Both the position numbers and the translations under genes were made by a program. Shown one piece after another: positions 9,412 to 17,705 of a DNA stretch of 64,000 nt. The notes under the pieces were generated by a model that made no database searches, was not told where the DNA came from, and saw only the letters and a list, made by a program, of their open reading frames with translations. This DNA comes from Methanosarcina mazei S-6 (GTDB lineage Archaea > Halobacteriota > Methanosarcinia > Methanosarcinales > Methanosarcinaceae). Location: assembly GCF_000970205.1 (NCBI RefSeq), contig NZ_CP009512.1, positions 3,472,001-3,536,000 on the forward strand. Direction: 5' to 3'. Within the stretch, counting starts at the first letter, position 1, and each line of letters starts with the position of its first letter.

Positions 9412-10506
9412 GTGATAACCACAGATACCCTGATAACAATTGGCAACATCCTCATAAGGATTGTCGCAATTATTGTACTCATAATAAGTGCAATAATTGT
9501 AAGCAGGCTGATAATGAAGCGCCTGTTCTGGCCCAGGATCAAAAAGACCAGAACAGAGCTAGATGACAGAATCTTTCATCTGTTTGAGAGTTTCCTGTTA
9601 ATAATTATCATCCTTTTTGGCATACAGGCGATGATCCGACTTTTAGAGGAATATCTTGGAATTTATGCAGAATTCACGGATGACATTTTCTTTCTGGTAT
9701 ACTGGATCACTGGGGTTTATATCAGCTTCCGCATAATATCGATAGTTTCAAACTGGTACCTTTCCAGGGTGCCCCTCAGAGATCGCGAAACTATTGACAA
9801 ACGTTTAATCTACTCCATACGAAATATCCTTATGTTTACAGTATCTTTTCTTGCTTTCCTTGTACTTCTCGATTATTTCGAGATTACCGGAGCCGCGTTG
9901 ACCGCAATGCTTGCTGCGCTGGGAATAGGAGGGATTATTGTAGGTCTGGCTGCCCAGAACACTCTTAGCAATATCATCACTGGGATAGTACTTCTTATCG
10001 ACCGCCCTTTCAGGATAGGAGACCGAATCCATATTGAGAAACTTGACACATGGGGAGATGTGATCGAGATAGGATGGCGATCAACTCGCATCATGACTAT
10101 GGACAACCGGCTCGTGGCAATCCCGAATTCCATTATCGGTACAGAACTCGTCATAAATTATTCAACGCCAGAAAAGATGTTTCGCATTGAGACTGATGTA
10201 ATAGTATCCTATGGACCGGACGCAGAGTATGTAAGAGGCCTTATCGTGGATGCCCTGAAAAGTGAGAAATGGGTCATGCAGGAAAGACCTGTGCAGGCTC
10301 TACTTTTCGAATTTACAGAGTCCGGGATAAAGTTCAGGGTCAGGTGCTGGATAGAGGACTATGTGGAAAAGCGAATCTCTGAGGACAGGCTCAATACTGC
10401 CGTCTATAAAGCCCTTATTGACAAAAAGATTGCCATGCCATCCTCGTATCTGGTCTTCTACTTCGCCAATCCTGAAGATAACAGGATGGTTTACACGAAG
10501 GAGTGA
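9412..10506 (+). CDS. MscS-type mechanosensitive channel
   Basis: 364 residues. It opens under membrane tension to release solutes during hypo-osmotic shock. There are four predicted N-terminal membrane helices, then the MscS pore helix and beta domain: ALGIGGIIVGLAAQNTL, followed by DRPFRIGDRIHIEK and the GWRSTRI segment typical of the family. The C-terminal domain contains RCWIEDY. The start is GTG at 9412 behind AGAGAGGAAA. It lies 42 bp after the antiporter, probably in one transcript. Confidence 0.93.
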   Translation: MITTDTLITIGNILIRIVAIIVLIISAIIVSRLIMKRLFWPRIKKTRTELDDRIFHLFESFLLIIIILFGIQAMIRLLEEYLGIYAEFTDDIFFLVYWITGVYISFRIISIVSNWYLSRVPLRDRETIDKRLIYSIRNILMFTVSFLAFLVLLDYFEITGAALTAMLAALGIGGIIVGLAAQNTLSNIITGIVLLIDRPFRIGDRIHIEKLDTWGDVIEIGWRSTRIMTMDNRLVAIPNSIIGTELVINYSTPEKMFRIETDVIVSYGPDAEYVRGLIVDALKSEKWVMQERPVQALLFEFTESGIKFRVRCWIEDYVEKRISEDRLNTAVYKALIDKKIAMPSSYLVFYFANPEDNRMVYTKE

Positions 10507-10511
10507 GTATA

Positions 10512-11135
10512 TCACTCGTTTCCGGGTATCAGGTCAGACCCGGCATCGATGTTATCAATTTCCTGTTGTCGAATATCCTGCTCCCGAAGCTGCTTTCGAA
10601 GCTTCATGGCATCATTGAAAAGGGCAATACCACCAAAAAGGGCCCACAGTCCTGCCACCAGATACAATCTAAAATCATACTTCGCACGTATATACATCAG
10701 CAACAAGCCAAGAACTATCTCGAAGAAGCCTAAGGATATGTTGCTCTTTGGCTTTTGAAGAGATTCTTTCTCTTCCATTGTAAAGCCGCCCATCACACGT
10801 AAAAGACCGGTCATCAGGATCACAGAACCCAGTATAAACATGCCCAATGCTCTGGGAAATGGCCAACCGATCAATACGAGAGAACCTGTAAGGATACCGA
10901 CGATGCCAGCTAAGATAGGAATTATTCTTTTTTCTTCACGGCGGATTCCCCAGCGCAGGATGATAATGCCGTTAACTAGCCAGAATATTCCCATAAAATT
11001 TACCAGTATTGGTACCTGTTCTCCAGGCAGGAAAATAAATATAACTGCAAAACCCAGAGTAAGTGCGAGACCTGCTCTTATAAGTGTGATCCAGTAGAGA
11101 AGCTGGATTTTCTTCTTTAGTGGTATTTCAGGCAT
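10512..11135 (-). CDS. HdeD-like membrane protein (DUF308)
   Basis: 207 residues with six predicted membrane helices arranged as pairs (ALTLGFAVIFIFL, GIFWLVNGIIIL, LAGIVGILTGSLVLIGW, and others), the pattern of the HdeD/DUF308 family, which in enteric bacteria is linked to acid stress. The charged C-terminal tail (KLRKQLREQDIRQQE) is likely cytoplasmic. It converges on the MscS gene, with stops six bases apart. Function in archaea is unknown. Confidence 0.8.
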   Translation of the reverse strand: MPEIPLKKKIQLLYWITLIRAGLALTLGFAVIFIFLPGEQVPILVNFMGIFWLVNGIIILRWGIRREEKRIIPILAGIVGILTGSLVLIGWPFPRALGMFILGSVILMTGLLRVMGGFTMEEKESLQKPKSNISLGFFEIVLGLLLMYIRAKYDFRLYLVAGLWALFGGIALFNDAMKLRKQLREQDIRQQEIDNIDAGSDLIPGNE

Positions 11136-11302
11136 TATACCCCATCCCGTTTCTTCATGTATCTAATATCCTTCATGCCATAGTCTACATGGAAGCAGGA
11201 ACCAAAAAACTAAAGATATGTCTATGCTGGAGATATCACAAAGTTAAAACCAGACCCCCATATTTTGTCTGCATCTTAAGATTTAGGCTTTTCGACGCAA
11301 TG

Positions 11303-13035
11303 TTACTAACCTGCTTTCGGCAGGTAAACCTATAAATTAATATCATTAATTTTATATCTCTCTCTTGGTAATCCCATGGCAGAGAAAAACAGCAGTAGAA
11401 GAGTCGAATCCTCCTTAAAACGTACAAGGTTCTTAGGTCACCTCGGTCTTATGGCTGGAGTTTTCCGAGAACTTGAAGTTGACAAACTGATCGATGAGAA
11501 ACTTCCTAAAGAACGGAATCATAATGTTCCTCACTCAGTCTGCATCCTTGCCATGGTACTCAATGGCCTTGGTTTTATAGGGCAACGTCTGTACCTGTTT
11601 CCTGATTTTTTCAAAAACGTTTCTACTGAAAGGCTCTTTGGAGACGGTATAATAAAAGAAGACCTGAATCAATATGCTATCGGAGAGACTCTTGACAGAA
11701 TCGTAAAATATGGCCCTACAAAACTGTTTACGGAAATTGCTCTTCACATTATGGCTCGTCTACCTATTCCTGTCCACTGTTTACACGCTGACACTACAAG
11801 TGTCAGCGTTTTTGGTGATTATGACGACGAAGAAACTGAGTCTATTGATATTACTTTTGGAATTCCTAAAAACGGACGATGGGATCTCAAACAATTTGTG
11901 TTGAGCTTGATTGTTAATCAACATGGGATACCTCTTTTCATGAATACACATTCAGGAAATGCTTCAGACAAAAACACAATTCTGGAAGCAATAACGTCTC
12001 TCAAATCAGTTTTAAGACCTGAAAGCAAAGTTTACTATGTCGCTGATAGTTCCTTTTATACAGACAATAATATCCAGAACATAGGGACGTCTTTCTGGAT
12101 AAGTCGTGTTCCTGCAACAATTACCGAGGCAAAGGAACTGCTAGCTGCAAATCTGAACCTGCAAAAGCTAAAAAGTGATGAGAGGTACTCATTCTATCAA
12201 ACCTTTGTGGAATATGGCGGAATCAAACAAAAGTGGGTTTTGTTGCTTTCTCACAAGATGAAAGAGAAGAAAGAGGGAACTTTCAGGACGAAGCTTGACA
12301 AAGAGGTAGAAAAAGCAGAGAAGTCTTTTAAAAAGCTGAAAGTAGAGGACTTCTTCTGCGAAGAGGATGCATTAAAAGCCGCAGAGAAATGGATTCAAGA
12401 TTTTCCTTCTGTTTCATTTGAAAAGGTAGATGTGAAATCCATTAAAAAACGTGAATCGGGTAAAAAAGGCAGACCTTCAAAAGATGAAGAATTAAAGACT
12501 TATTTCAGGATTGATGGCATCATAAAGGTTAATGATGCTTTTGTTTTGAAAGAAATGGAGAAAATGGGACTTTTCATTCTTGCAAGTAATGATATCAGTC
12601 TTTCTCCTGAAGAGATGCTGAAGTATTACAAAGGACAGGACAATGTAGAAAAAGGATTCAGATTCTTGAAAAGTGATACATTTAGCATATCGAAAGTCTA
12701 CCTCAAGAAGAAAGGAAGAATTGAAGCATTAACCATGATAATGGTTCTATGCTTAATGATTTATTCTATTGCAGAATGGAAACTGAGAATTAAATTAGAA
12801 ACAGAAAATGAAACGGTGCCAGATCAAAAAGGGAAACCAACAAAAAGACCTACAATGAGATGGATATTTTTCAAGTTCCAAGGAATTACAGAACTTATTT
12901 CTCAGAAAAAAGGAAAAATGAAGTCAGAAATATTGAATATGGAGGAGATTCACTGGAAGATATTGAGTCTAATGGGAGAGAAATATGAAAATATATATCT
13001 CTAATTACGTTAACCTGCCGAATGTAGGTTACTAA
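11303..13035 (+). mobile_element. IS1634-type insertion sequence (IS4 superfamily)
   Basis: A ~1.73-kb element bounded by imperfect inverted repeats of about 27 bp: 11303-11329 (TTACTAACCTGCTTTCGGCA...) and 13009-13035, whose reverse complement reads TTAGTAACCTACATTCGGCA.... It encloses a single transposase gene. No clean target duplication is visible in the immediate flanks, so the exact ends may be off by a few bases. Confidence 0.85.
11376..13004 (+). CDS. IS1634 family transposase
   Basis: 542 residues, an intact DDE transposase. Catalytic candidates are the Asp in LHADTTSVSVFGDY, the Asp in YYVADSSFYTDNN and the Glu in the C-terminal segment YKGQDNVEKGFRFLK, which is the IS4-superfamily Y-x(2)-R/K-x(3)-E-like motif. 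A lysine-rich insertion lies around residues 290-380, as is usual for the IS1634 group. The gene fills the space between the inverted repeats. The reading frame has no stop or frameshift, so the element could be active. Confidence 0.92.
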   Translation: MAEKNSSRRVESSLKRTRFLGHLGLMAGVFRELEVDKLIDEKLPKERNHNVPHSVCILAMVLNGLGFIGQRLYLFPDFFKNVSTERLFGDGIIKEDLNQYAIGETLDRIVKYGPTKLFTEIALHIMARLPIPVHCLHADTTSVSVFGDYDDEETESIDITFGIPKNGRWDLKQFVLSLIVNQHGIPLFMNTHSGNASDKNTILEAITSLKSVLRPESKVYYVADSSFYTDNNIQNIGTSFWISRVPATITEAKELLAANLNLQKLKSDERYSFYQTFVEYGGIKQKWVLLLSHKMKEKKEGTFRTKLDKEVEKAEKSFKKLKVEDFFCEEDALKAAEKWIQDFPSVSFEKVDVKSIKKRESGKKGRPSKDEELKTYFRIDGIIKVNDAFVLKEMEKMGLFILASNDISLSPEEMLKYYKGQDNVEKGFRFLKSDTFSISKVYLKKKGRIEALTMIMVLCLMIYSIAEWKLRIKLETENETVPDQKGKPTKRPTMRWIFFKFQGITELISQKKGKMKSEILNMEEIHWKILSLMGEKYENIYL

Positions 13036-13072
13036 TGCCAGATCGCGGATTTATGAAAACCAGCTCTTTATT

Positions 13073-13196
13073 AATTAGGACTTACATGGTTGAACCGAAT
13101 GATTAACGGTGTTAAGCCCTCAATTGTCTAAAAAATATGCCTGATAGTGATGTATATTGATCGTGATTTTTAACCTCAAGTGCGTAAGTCCTAATT
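13073..13196. repeat. MITE-like inverted-repeat element
   Basis: A 13-bp perfect inverted repeat, AATTAGGACTTAC at 13073-13085 and GTAAGTCCTAATT at 13184-13196, bounds about 100 bp without coding capacity. If AATT is the duplicated target, the element termini are AGGACTTAC/GTAAGTCCT. Beyond the perfect part the ends still agree partly (TTGA at the same offset). The GGACTTAC terminus resembles ends of small nonautonomous elements mobilised by DDE transposases. Confidence 0.55.
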
Positions 13197-13227
13197 GGTG
13201 ATTATATTCTAGTAATGCTTCTTATTT

Positions 13228-13899
13228 TTACCCATGTTTTCGGTTCATTTGAGATAAGTTCCATTCTTTCAAAACTTTACGTGCCGTACCATAATTACCA
13301 AGATGGTATACTGCAATACCTACTGGTGAAGATTTTAGGGGAGTAAATGGCTCATTAGAAATTTTTTCAAGTGATTCAATGGTATTAACACCAACAGTTA
13401 CATGGGGAACGAAGTTTTTACCACTATGATCTGGGATATAATTCTCTACGTACTCCAATGTTGCTTCATTAATGTTTGGATCTTCTTCAGGAGCCACGTA
13501 ATAAGCCGTGGATGTGCCATTCTTTTCTATATAGGGGTTAAGGGCATCTATTAATTTAGATTGGAAGTTTAAGAGATCTTTTGTCGGAGAAATAACAATT
13601 GCAGCTAGACCTAATGAACCTTCTGAGGCTATGCATTCTATTTTTACGGCAGTTAATTGTAATGATGCAACATTTTCAGAGGAAATCACATTTTTGACTG
13701 CATCAAATACTTTCTCCAAGTCTGTTGTTCGTACGTAGCGTTGTAAAATAGTGATATGAGGGACATGAGATTCATCCAGTTTAAATCCTTTTGAAAATTC
13801 ATATCTTAGTCTCTCATTAACTTCAAAAGCTTTTTTAATCAGGATTTCGTCTGGATTGAGAAGCACATCTATGGCAGTTAACTCTGGCTTGTCAGTCAT
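13228..13899 (-). CDS. 2H phosphoesterase (2'-5' RNA ligase superfamily)
   Basis: 223 residues. The two catalytic H-x-T motifs of the 2H superfamily are visible: HVPHITILQ near residue 47 and VPHVTVG near residue 167, spaced as in LigT/CPDase-like enzymes. Members act on 2',3'-cyclic phosphates or 2'-5' RNA linkages; the substrate here is unknown. The start codon overlaps the stop of the upstream HAD gene (ATGA at 13896-13899), so the two are translationally coupled and probably act in one process. Confidence 0.8.
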   Translation of the reverse strand: MTDKPELTAIDVLLNPDEILIKKAFEVNERLRYEFSKGFKLDESHVPHITILQRYVRTTDLEKVFDAVKNVISSENVASLQLTAVKIECIASEGSLGLAAIVISPTKDLLNFQSKLIDALNPYIEKNGTSTAYYVAPEEDPNINEATLEYVENYIPDHSGKNFVPHVTVGVNTIESLEKISNEPFTPLKSSPVGIAVYHLGNYGTARKVLKEWNLSQMNRKHG

Positions 13900-14783
13900 T
13901 TAAAAATCTCCTTCCAGTCATTTTTCATGCTTACAATTGTAAAATTTTTTTCTTTAGCAATTGCTAATATCTTCTCTGATCCATTTTCATAGGCGTATTC
14001 CCGTTTATCATCATCGTGGTTTATAAATAATCTGAATTTAGCAGATTCTAGCATTTCAATATCTACGTCACCATTACCAACAGCAAAAACTGGTAATCGT
14101 CCAGTTCGAGCAAAGATATGCTCAACTTTTCCAGGACCTAGGGCAATTCCTCTAAGAACAGTACCCCTCTTTAAAGTACCATTATTGTATTCATACTCAG
14201 CAGCTGAGCCTATTACATTCTCTTTGAATATTCCCCATGCTTCCTCACAGATTACACGCATGAAATCACGACCCCCTCCAGAGCATATGAAAACACGGTA
14301 TTTGTAATCCTTTAACAAGTCAAAAAGTTCTAGCATAGGTTTGTAAATTAGTTCGGTGAAATTAGATTCGAATTTCTCAGGTTTTACTGTAGCAAAAAAT
14401 TCCTTCACTTCCGATTCAAATTCATCTGGAGTTTTTCCTGCCCATTCCCTTGCTAAAACATCTTCAAGGGCTATAATAGCTTCAGGTTTTTGTTCAATAA
14501 CATTTTGGAAAAAAATCTTGTCTCTCTCTAGAATGGCTTTGTAAGGCTGCTTATCAGCCAAAAAGGGTTCATTTTGAACTCTTTTAGTAAAAGCTAAGAA
14601 CAGGAAATTAAGTTGGACGGGTGCAGGTTTCTCGGCCCACAGAGTCCCATCATTATCGAAAGTTGCGATACGATCCTCAGGTTTAACGTAGTCCAAACCC
14701 TCTTCAACAGTGGAGTCCAAAAAATTAATAATGCTTTGTTTTACTGGCCCATCATTCCAACTTTTAAGTTTATCCCCATTCAA
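13896..14783 (-). CDS. HAD-superfamily phosphatase
   Basis: 295 residues. Motif I is FDNDGTLW with the nucleophile D43 and acid/base D45, motif II is ICSGGG, and motif IV is FAVGNGDVDIEML. This arrangement is close to phosphoserine-phosphatase-like HAD enzymes (cytoplasmic phosphomonoesterases). A helical cap lies between residues ~55 and 150. It is the first gene of a two-gene unit with the 2H phosphoesterase. AT-rich DNA with several TATA-like tracts lies upstream (14784-14880). The substrate cannot be inferred. Confidence 0.82.
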   Translation of the reverse strand: MNGDKLKSWNDGPVKQSIINFLDSTVEEGLDYVKPEDRIATFDNDGTLWAEKPAPVQLNFLFLAFTKRVQNEPFLADKQPYKAILERDKIFFQNVIEQKPEAIIALEDVLAREWAGKTPDEFESEVKEFFATVKPEKFESNFTELIYKPMLELFDLLKDYKYRVFICSGGGRDFMRVICEEAWGIFKENVIGSAAEYEYNNGTLKRGTVLRGIALGPGKVEHIFARTGRLPVFAVGNGDVDIEMLESAKFRLFINHDDDKREYAYENGSEKILAIAKEKNFTIVSMKNDWKEIFK

Positions 14784-15426
14784 AATGAAACAGCCCCTCC
14801 AATTTTTATTATATTTTCAAATATCATTTTTATTAAAATCAAAATTTGATTAATTAATTTATTGAAACCTGAATTAAAACTTATTCTAAAGAAATATTGC
14901 TCTAAAGAAATATTGCCTTAATCACTTGAGTCATGAGCAGGACTATTAGAGGCAGAGTTTAAAAACTGCACCTGGAAGCTTCTGTACAGCTAAAAACCCG
15001 AGAAGAAGCAATAAGAAAGTTGATGTAATAAAGTTCAGTTCATTTAGCAGGATTTATGCAATTAAACTCAAACATTTTTTTTTGATTATATTTATTATAA
15101 TTATTTAATAAATTATATTAATAGGACTTATAGAAAAATACTCTAGCCGCATAAGTCCTGCATGATAGAAAACACAATTAGGATGTGTGTAGAACTTTAC
15201 TTCTGCTCATAACTTCATGAAACTTATAATTCATGAACCAGGTCAGTTATTGAAATTGGATACAGATTAAATCAGTAAAAATCAGATATGATTGTGAGTA
15301 CCCATTTGGAACCATAATAAATCGTATCTGCGGGATAGAGGAAAAACTAATAAAGGAATAAAAGTTCAAATTGATACAGAATTGACATAGATTGATTAAG
15401 CAAAAATCAGGCAAAAGGTTACGATA
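14784..15426. other. AT-rich intergenic, 643 bp
   Basis: No gene seen. It holds a 17-bp direct repeat (CTAAAGAAATATTGC, twice, 14885-14916) and a 9-bp inverted repeat AGGACTTAT (15123-15131)/ATAAGTCCT (15151-15159) whose sequence recalls the ends of the MITE-like element at 13073. It probably carries the divergent promoters of the HAD and decarboxylase genes. Confidence 0.5.
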
Positions 15427-16689
15427 ATGGTTTCAAAGAACCTCCCTTTCACAAAAGAAGATATCCTTAAAATAATGGAAAAATATCCCACCCCGTTTCA
15501 TATTTACGATGAGAAAGCCATAAGGGAAAACGCCAGAAGAATGAAATCCGCCTTTAAAGATATTCCGGGTTTCAAGGAGTTTTTTGCAGTAAAAGCCCTT
15601 CCCAATCCCTTCATTCTTAAGATCCTCAAAGAGGAAGGTTTCGGGGCAGACTGCAGTTCTCTGCCGGAACTCATACTTGCGGAAAAAGCGGGGATGACAG
15701 GCGATGACATCATGTTCAGTTCCAATGACACGCCGGCTGAAGAGTTTATAAAGGCAAAGGAGCTTGGCGGCTTTATCAACCTTGATGATATCAGCCACAT
15801 CCCTTATCTGGAAAAATCCGCGGGGCTTCCTGAGATCGTTTGCTTCAGGTACAATCCCGGACCCCTGAAAGAAGGAAATGCAATCATTGGAAAGCCCGAG
15901 GAGGCAAAATACGGATTTACAAGGGAACAGATGTTTGAAGGGTACAGGATCCTAAGGGACAAAGGAGTAAAGCGCTTTGGGATGCACACAATGGTCGCCT
16001 CGAACGAGCTTAACTCTGATTACTTTGTGGAAACCGCAAGGATCCTTTTCGAACTTATAGTTGAGATTTCAAAGGAACTGGGAATTCAGTTCGAGTTCGT
16101 AAACCTCGGAGGAGGAATAGGCATCCCGTACAGGCCAGAGCAGGAGCCCGTCTCCCTTGAAGCCGTGGCAAAAGGTGTAAAAGAGGCTTATGATGCCACA
16201 ATCACAGCTAACGGGCTCGCTCCTCTAAAAATATACCTCGAATGCGGCAGGGTCATTACGGGCCCCTACGGATATCTTATCTCTCAGGTCAGGCACTTAA
16301 AAAGCACATACAAAGACTACGTGGGCCTGGACTCCTGTATGGCAAACCTGATGCGTCCAGGGATGTACGGTGCCTACCACCATATTACGGTATTTGGAAA
16401 AGAAAAGAAAGCACCTGCCCATAAATATGATGTGACCGGCTCTCTCTGCGAAAACAATGACAAGTTTGCAATCGACAGGATGCTTCCCGAGGTGGAAATA
16501 GGAGACATCCTGGCAATCCACGATGCAGGCGCACACGGACATGCGATGGGCTTTAATTATAATGGAAAACTCCGCTCTGCCGAACTTCTGCTTAGAGAAG
16601 ACGGAAGCGTTGTGCAGATCCGCAGGGCAGAGACCATCGAAGATTACTTTGCAACCCTCAATTTTGAGCAGTTGAAGAATTTCAGGTAA
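15427..16689 (+). CDS. lysA: PLP-dependent decarboxylase, diaminopimelate decarboxylase family
   Basis: 420 residues, fold-type III (alanine-racemase-like barrel). The PLP Schiff-base lysine is K56 in FFAVKALPNP. Further family motifs are HTMVASNE (where many LysA have an H-x-G motif), GGGIGIPY (phosphate-binding glycines), ECGRVITGPYG and the dimer-interface Cys in GSLCENNDKFA. LysA removes the D-carboxyl of meso-diaminopimelate to give lysine. Several of these segments differ from textbook LysA, so it may belong to a divergent LysA-like clade with another D-amino-acid substrate. ATG 15427 follows GGTTACGATA only; no strong RBS is seen. The gene is alone. Confidence 0.75.
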   Translation: MVSKNLPFTKEDILKIMEKYPTPFHIYDEKAIRENARRMKSAFKDIPGFKEFFAVKALPNPFILKILKEEGFGADCSSLPELILAEKAGMTGDDIMFSSNDTPAEEFIKAKELGGFINLDDISHIPYLEKSAGLPEIVCFRYNPGPLKEGNAIIGKPEEAKYGFTREQMFEGYRILRDKGVKRFGMHTMVASNELNSDYFVETARILFELIVEISKELGIQFEFVNLGGGIGIPYRPEQEPVSLEAVAKGVKEAYDATITANGLAPLKIYLECGRVITGPYGYLISQVRHLKSTYKDYVGLDSCMANLMRPGMYGAYHHITVFGKEKKAPAHKYDVTGSLCENNDKFAIDRMLPEVEIGDILAIHDAGAHGHAMGFNYNGKLRSAELLLREDGSVVQIRRAETIEDYFATLNFEQLKNFR

Positions 16690-16783
16690 GCAGCTTTCAA
16701 AAAAATTATAGTAAAAAAGTAACTGGCGGATAAAATCCAATTTCTTGAAATCCGTCTTTTTCTTTTTTAGCTTTATTTATTCC

Positions 16784-16834
16784 TTATTTTTGCTCTCTTC
16801 TTATTTTTGCTCTCTTCTTATTTTTGCTCTCTTT
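16784..16834. repeat. 17-bp tandem repeats, left block
   Basis: Three units of TTATTTTTGCTCTCTTC (16784, 16801, 16818; the last ends in TTT). The same unit recurs right of the IS200-type element. Confidence 0.9.
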
Positions 16835-16966
16835 TTATTACTAAGGGAGCGCAGAGGGTCACGAATACCCCATCCTTTAGGGTGGGGATGAAGTGAACCC
16901 TCGCCTCTTCGTTTTTCACTTTAAATATCTTAATCCTTGCTTTTTTTGTAAAATAAGCTTGTTTTT

Positions 16967-17005
16967 GGCACCATAGCCACCGATGGTGCCATCCATCTAT
17001 GGCTA
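16967..17005 (+). promoter_or_regulatory. Alternative hairpins in tnpA leader
   Basis: GGCACCAT (16967-16974) can pair with ATGGTGCC (16983-16990), while TAGCCA (16974-16979) can instead pair with TGGCTA (17000-17005) next to the likely ribosome-binding bases AGGATG. Leader folds that limit translation are known from IS200, so translational control is plausible here. Confidence 0.4.
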
Positions 17006-17019
17006 GGATGTGATATCAG

Positions 17020-17484
17020 TTGGAATTACACAGTTTTAGCCATGGCTATGGTCAGATTACCTACCACATCGTGTTGGTGCCTAAGTATCGATACAGTATA
17101 TTCTACAATAAGCGAATTAAAAAAGATTGCGAGTTAATTTTCAGTAACATTTGCACTAAAAATGGCTACAAAATACATGCAATGGAAGTAGTAGACAATC
17201 ATGTTCACTTGTTTCTGGAATTCCATCCAAGTAATTCTCTGTCAGAGGTAATTCAATATTTGAAAGGAGGCAGTTCTTACAGACTGTTCAAGCTCCATCC
17301 TGATCTTAAAAAACAGTATTGGGGTGGAAGTCTATGGTCAAATGGAAAGTTCTATCGATCCGTTGGAAACGTAACTGCTGATACAATTAAGCATTACATT
17401 AAAGAATCGCAAGGAAAACCGAGTGAAGAGTCTCAATTGTATAGATTCATGAGATCCGAGCAAAGAAAACTTGATGATTTCTAA
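17020..17484 (+). CDS. tnpA: IS200-type Y1 transposase TnpA
   Basis: 154 residues, a complete HUH single-strand transposase. The metal-binding HUH motif is DNHVHLFLEF near residue 61, and the catalytic tyrosine is most likely in KHYIKESQG near residue 127. It cuts and joins single-stranded element ends at the hairpins described for the element. The start is TTG at 17020, giving MELHSFSHGYGQITYH, the usual N terminus of the family. No tnpB accompanies it. Confidence 0.93.
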   Translation: MELHSFSHGYGQITYHIVLVPKYRYSIFYNKRIKKDCELIFSNICTKNGYKIHAMEVVDNHVHLFLEFHPSNSLSEVIQYLKGGSSYRLFKLHPDLKKQYWGGSLWSNGKFYRSVGNVTADTIKHYIKESQGKPSEESQLYRFMRSEQRKLDDF

Positions 17485-17554
17485 CTACCAAAACAACCGG
17501 GCGGGCGGCCCGAAGCATACCCCATCCTTTAGGGTGGGGTGGCCGCCCGCAATT

Positions 17555-17637
17555 TGATTTTTGCTCTCTTTTTATTTTTGCTCTCTTCTTATTTTTGCTC
17601 TCTTCTTATTTTTACTCTCTTCTTATTTTTACTCATT
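17555..17637. repeat. 17-bp tandem repeats, right block
   Basis: Five units related to TTATTTTTGCTCTCTTC (17555, 17572, 17589, 17606, 17623), the last two with a G to A change. Together with the left block this was one array of about eight units before IS200 entered. Confidence 0.9.
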
Positions 17638-17705
17638 GTTGGATTTATTATTCAAACGGTTTTTTAGCACATAGTGAGAACCCAATTTATGTTTTTAACT
17701 TTAAT

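Larger units (their letters stand above)
16840..17554 (+). mobile_element. IS200/IS605-type element (tnpA only)
   Basis: About 715 bp, the usual size of IS200. Near both ends lies the same 20-nt hairpin CCCCATCCTTTAGGGTGGGG (16868-16887 and 17520-17539), as expected for the subterminal palindromes recognised by single-strand Y1 transposases. The right hairpin sits inside a further perfect stem GCGGGCGGCC (17501-17510)/GGCCGCCCGC (17541-17550). The outer limits are inferred from where the flanking 17-bp repeats break off, because IS200 elements make no target duplication. Confidence 0.85.

Noticed and set aside
9366-9566. Plus-strand ORF of 66 codons between antiporter and MscS genes
   Set aside because: It is an out-of-frame shadow of the mscS start; the MscS frame has full family conservation.
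11303-13196. One composite transposon from the IS1634 element and the inverted repeat at 13073-13196
   Set aside because: The two have unrelated terminal sequences (TTACTAACC versus AGGACTTAC) and separate inverted repeats.
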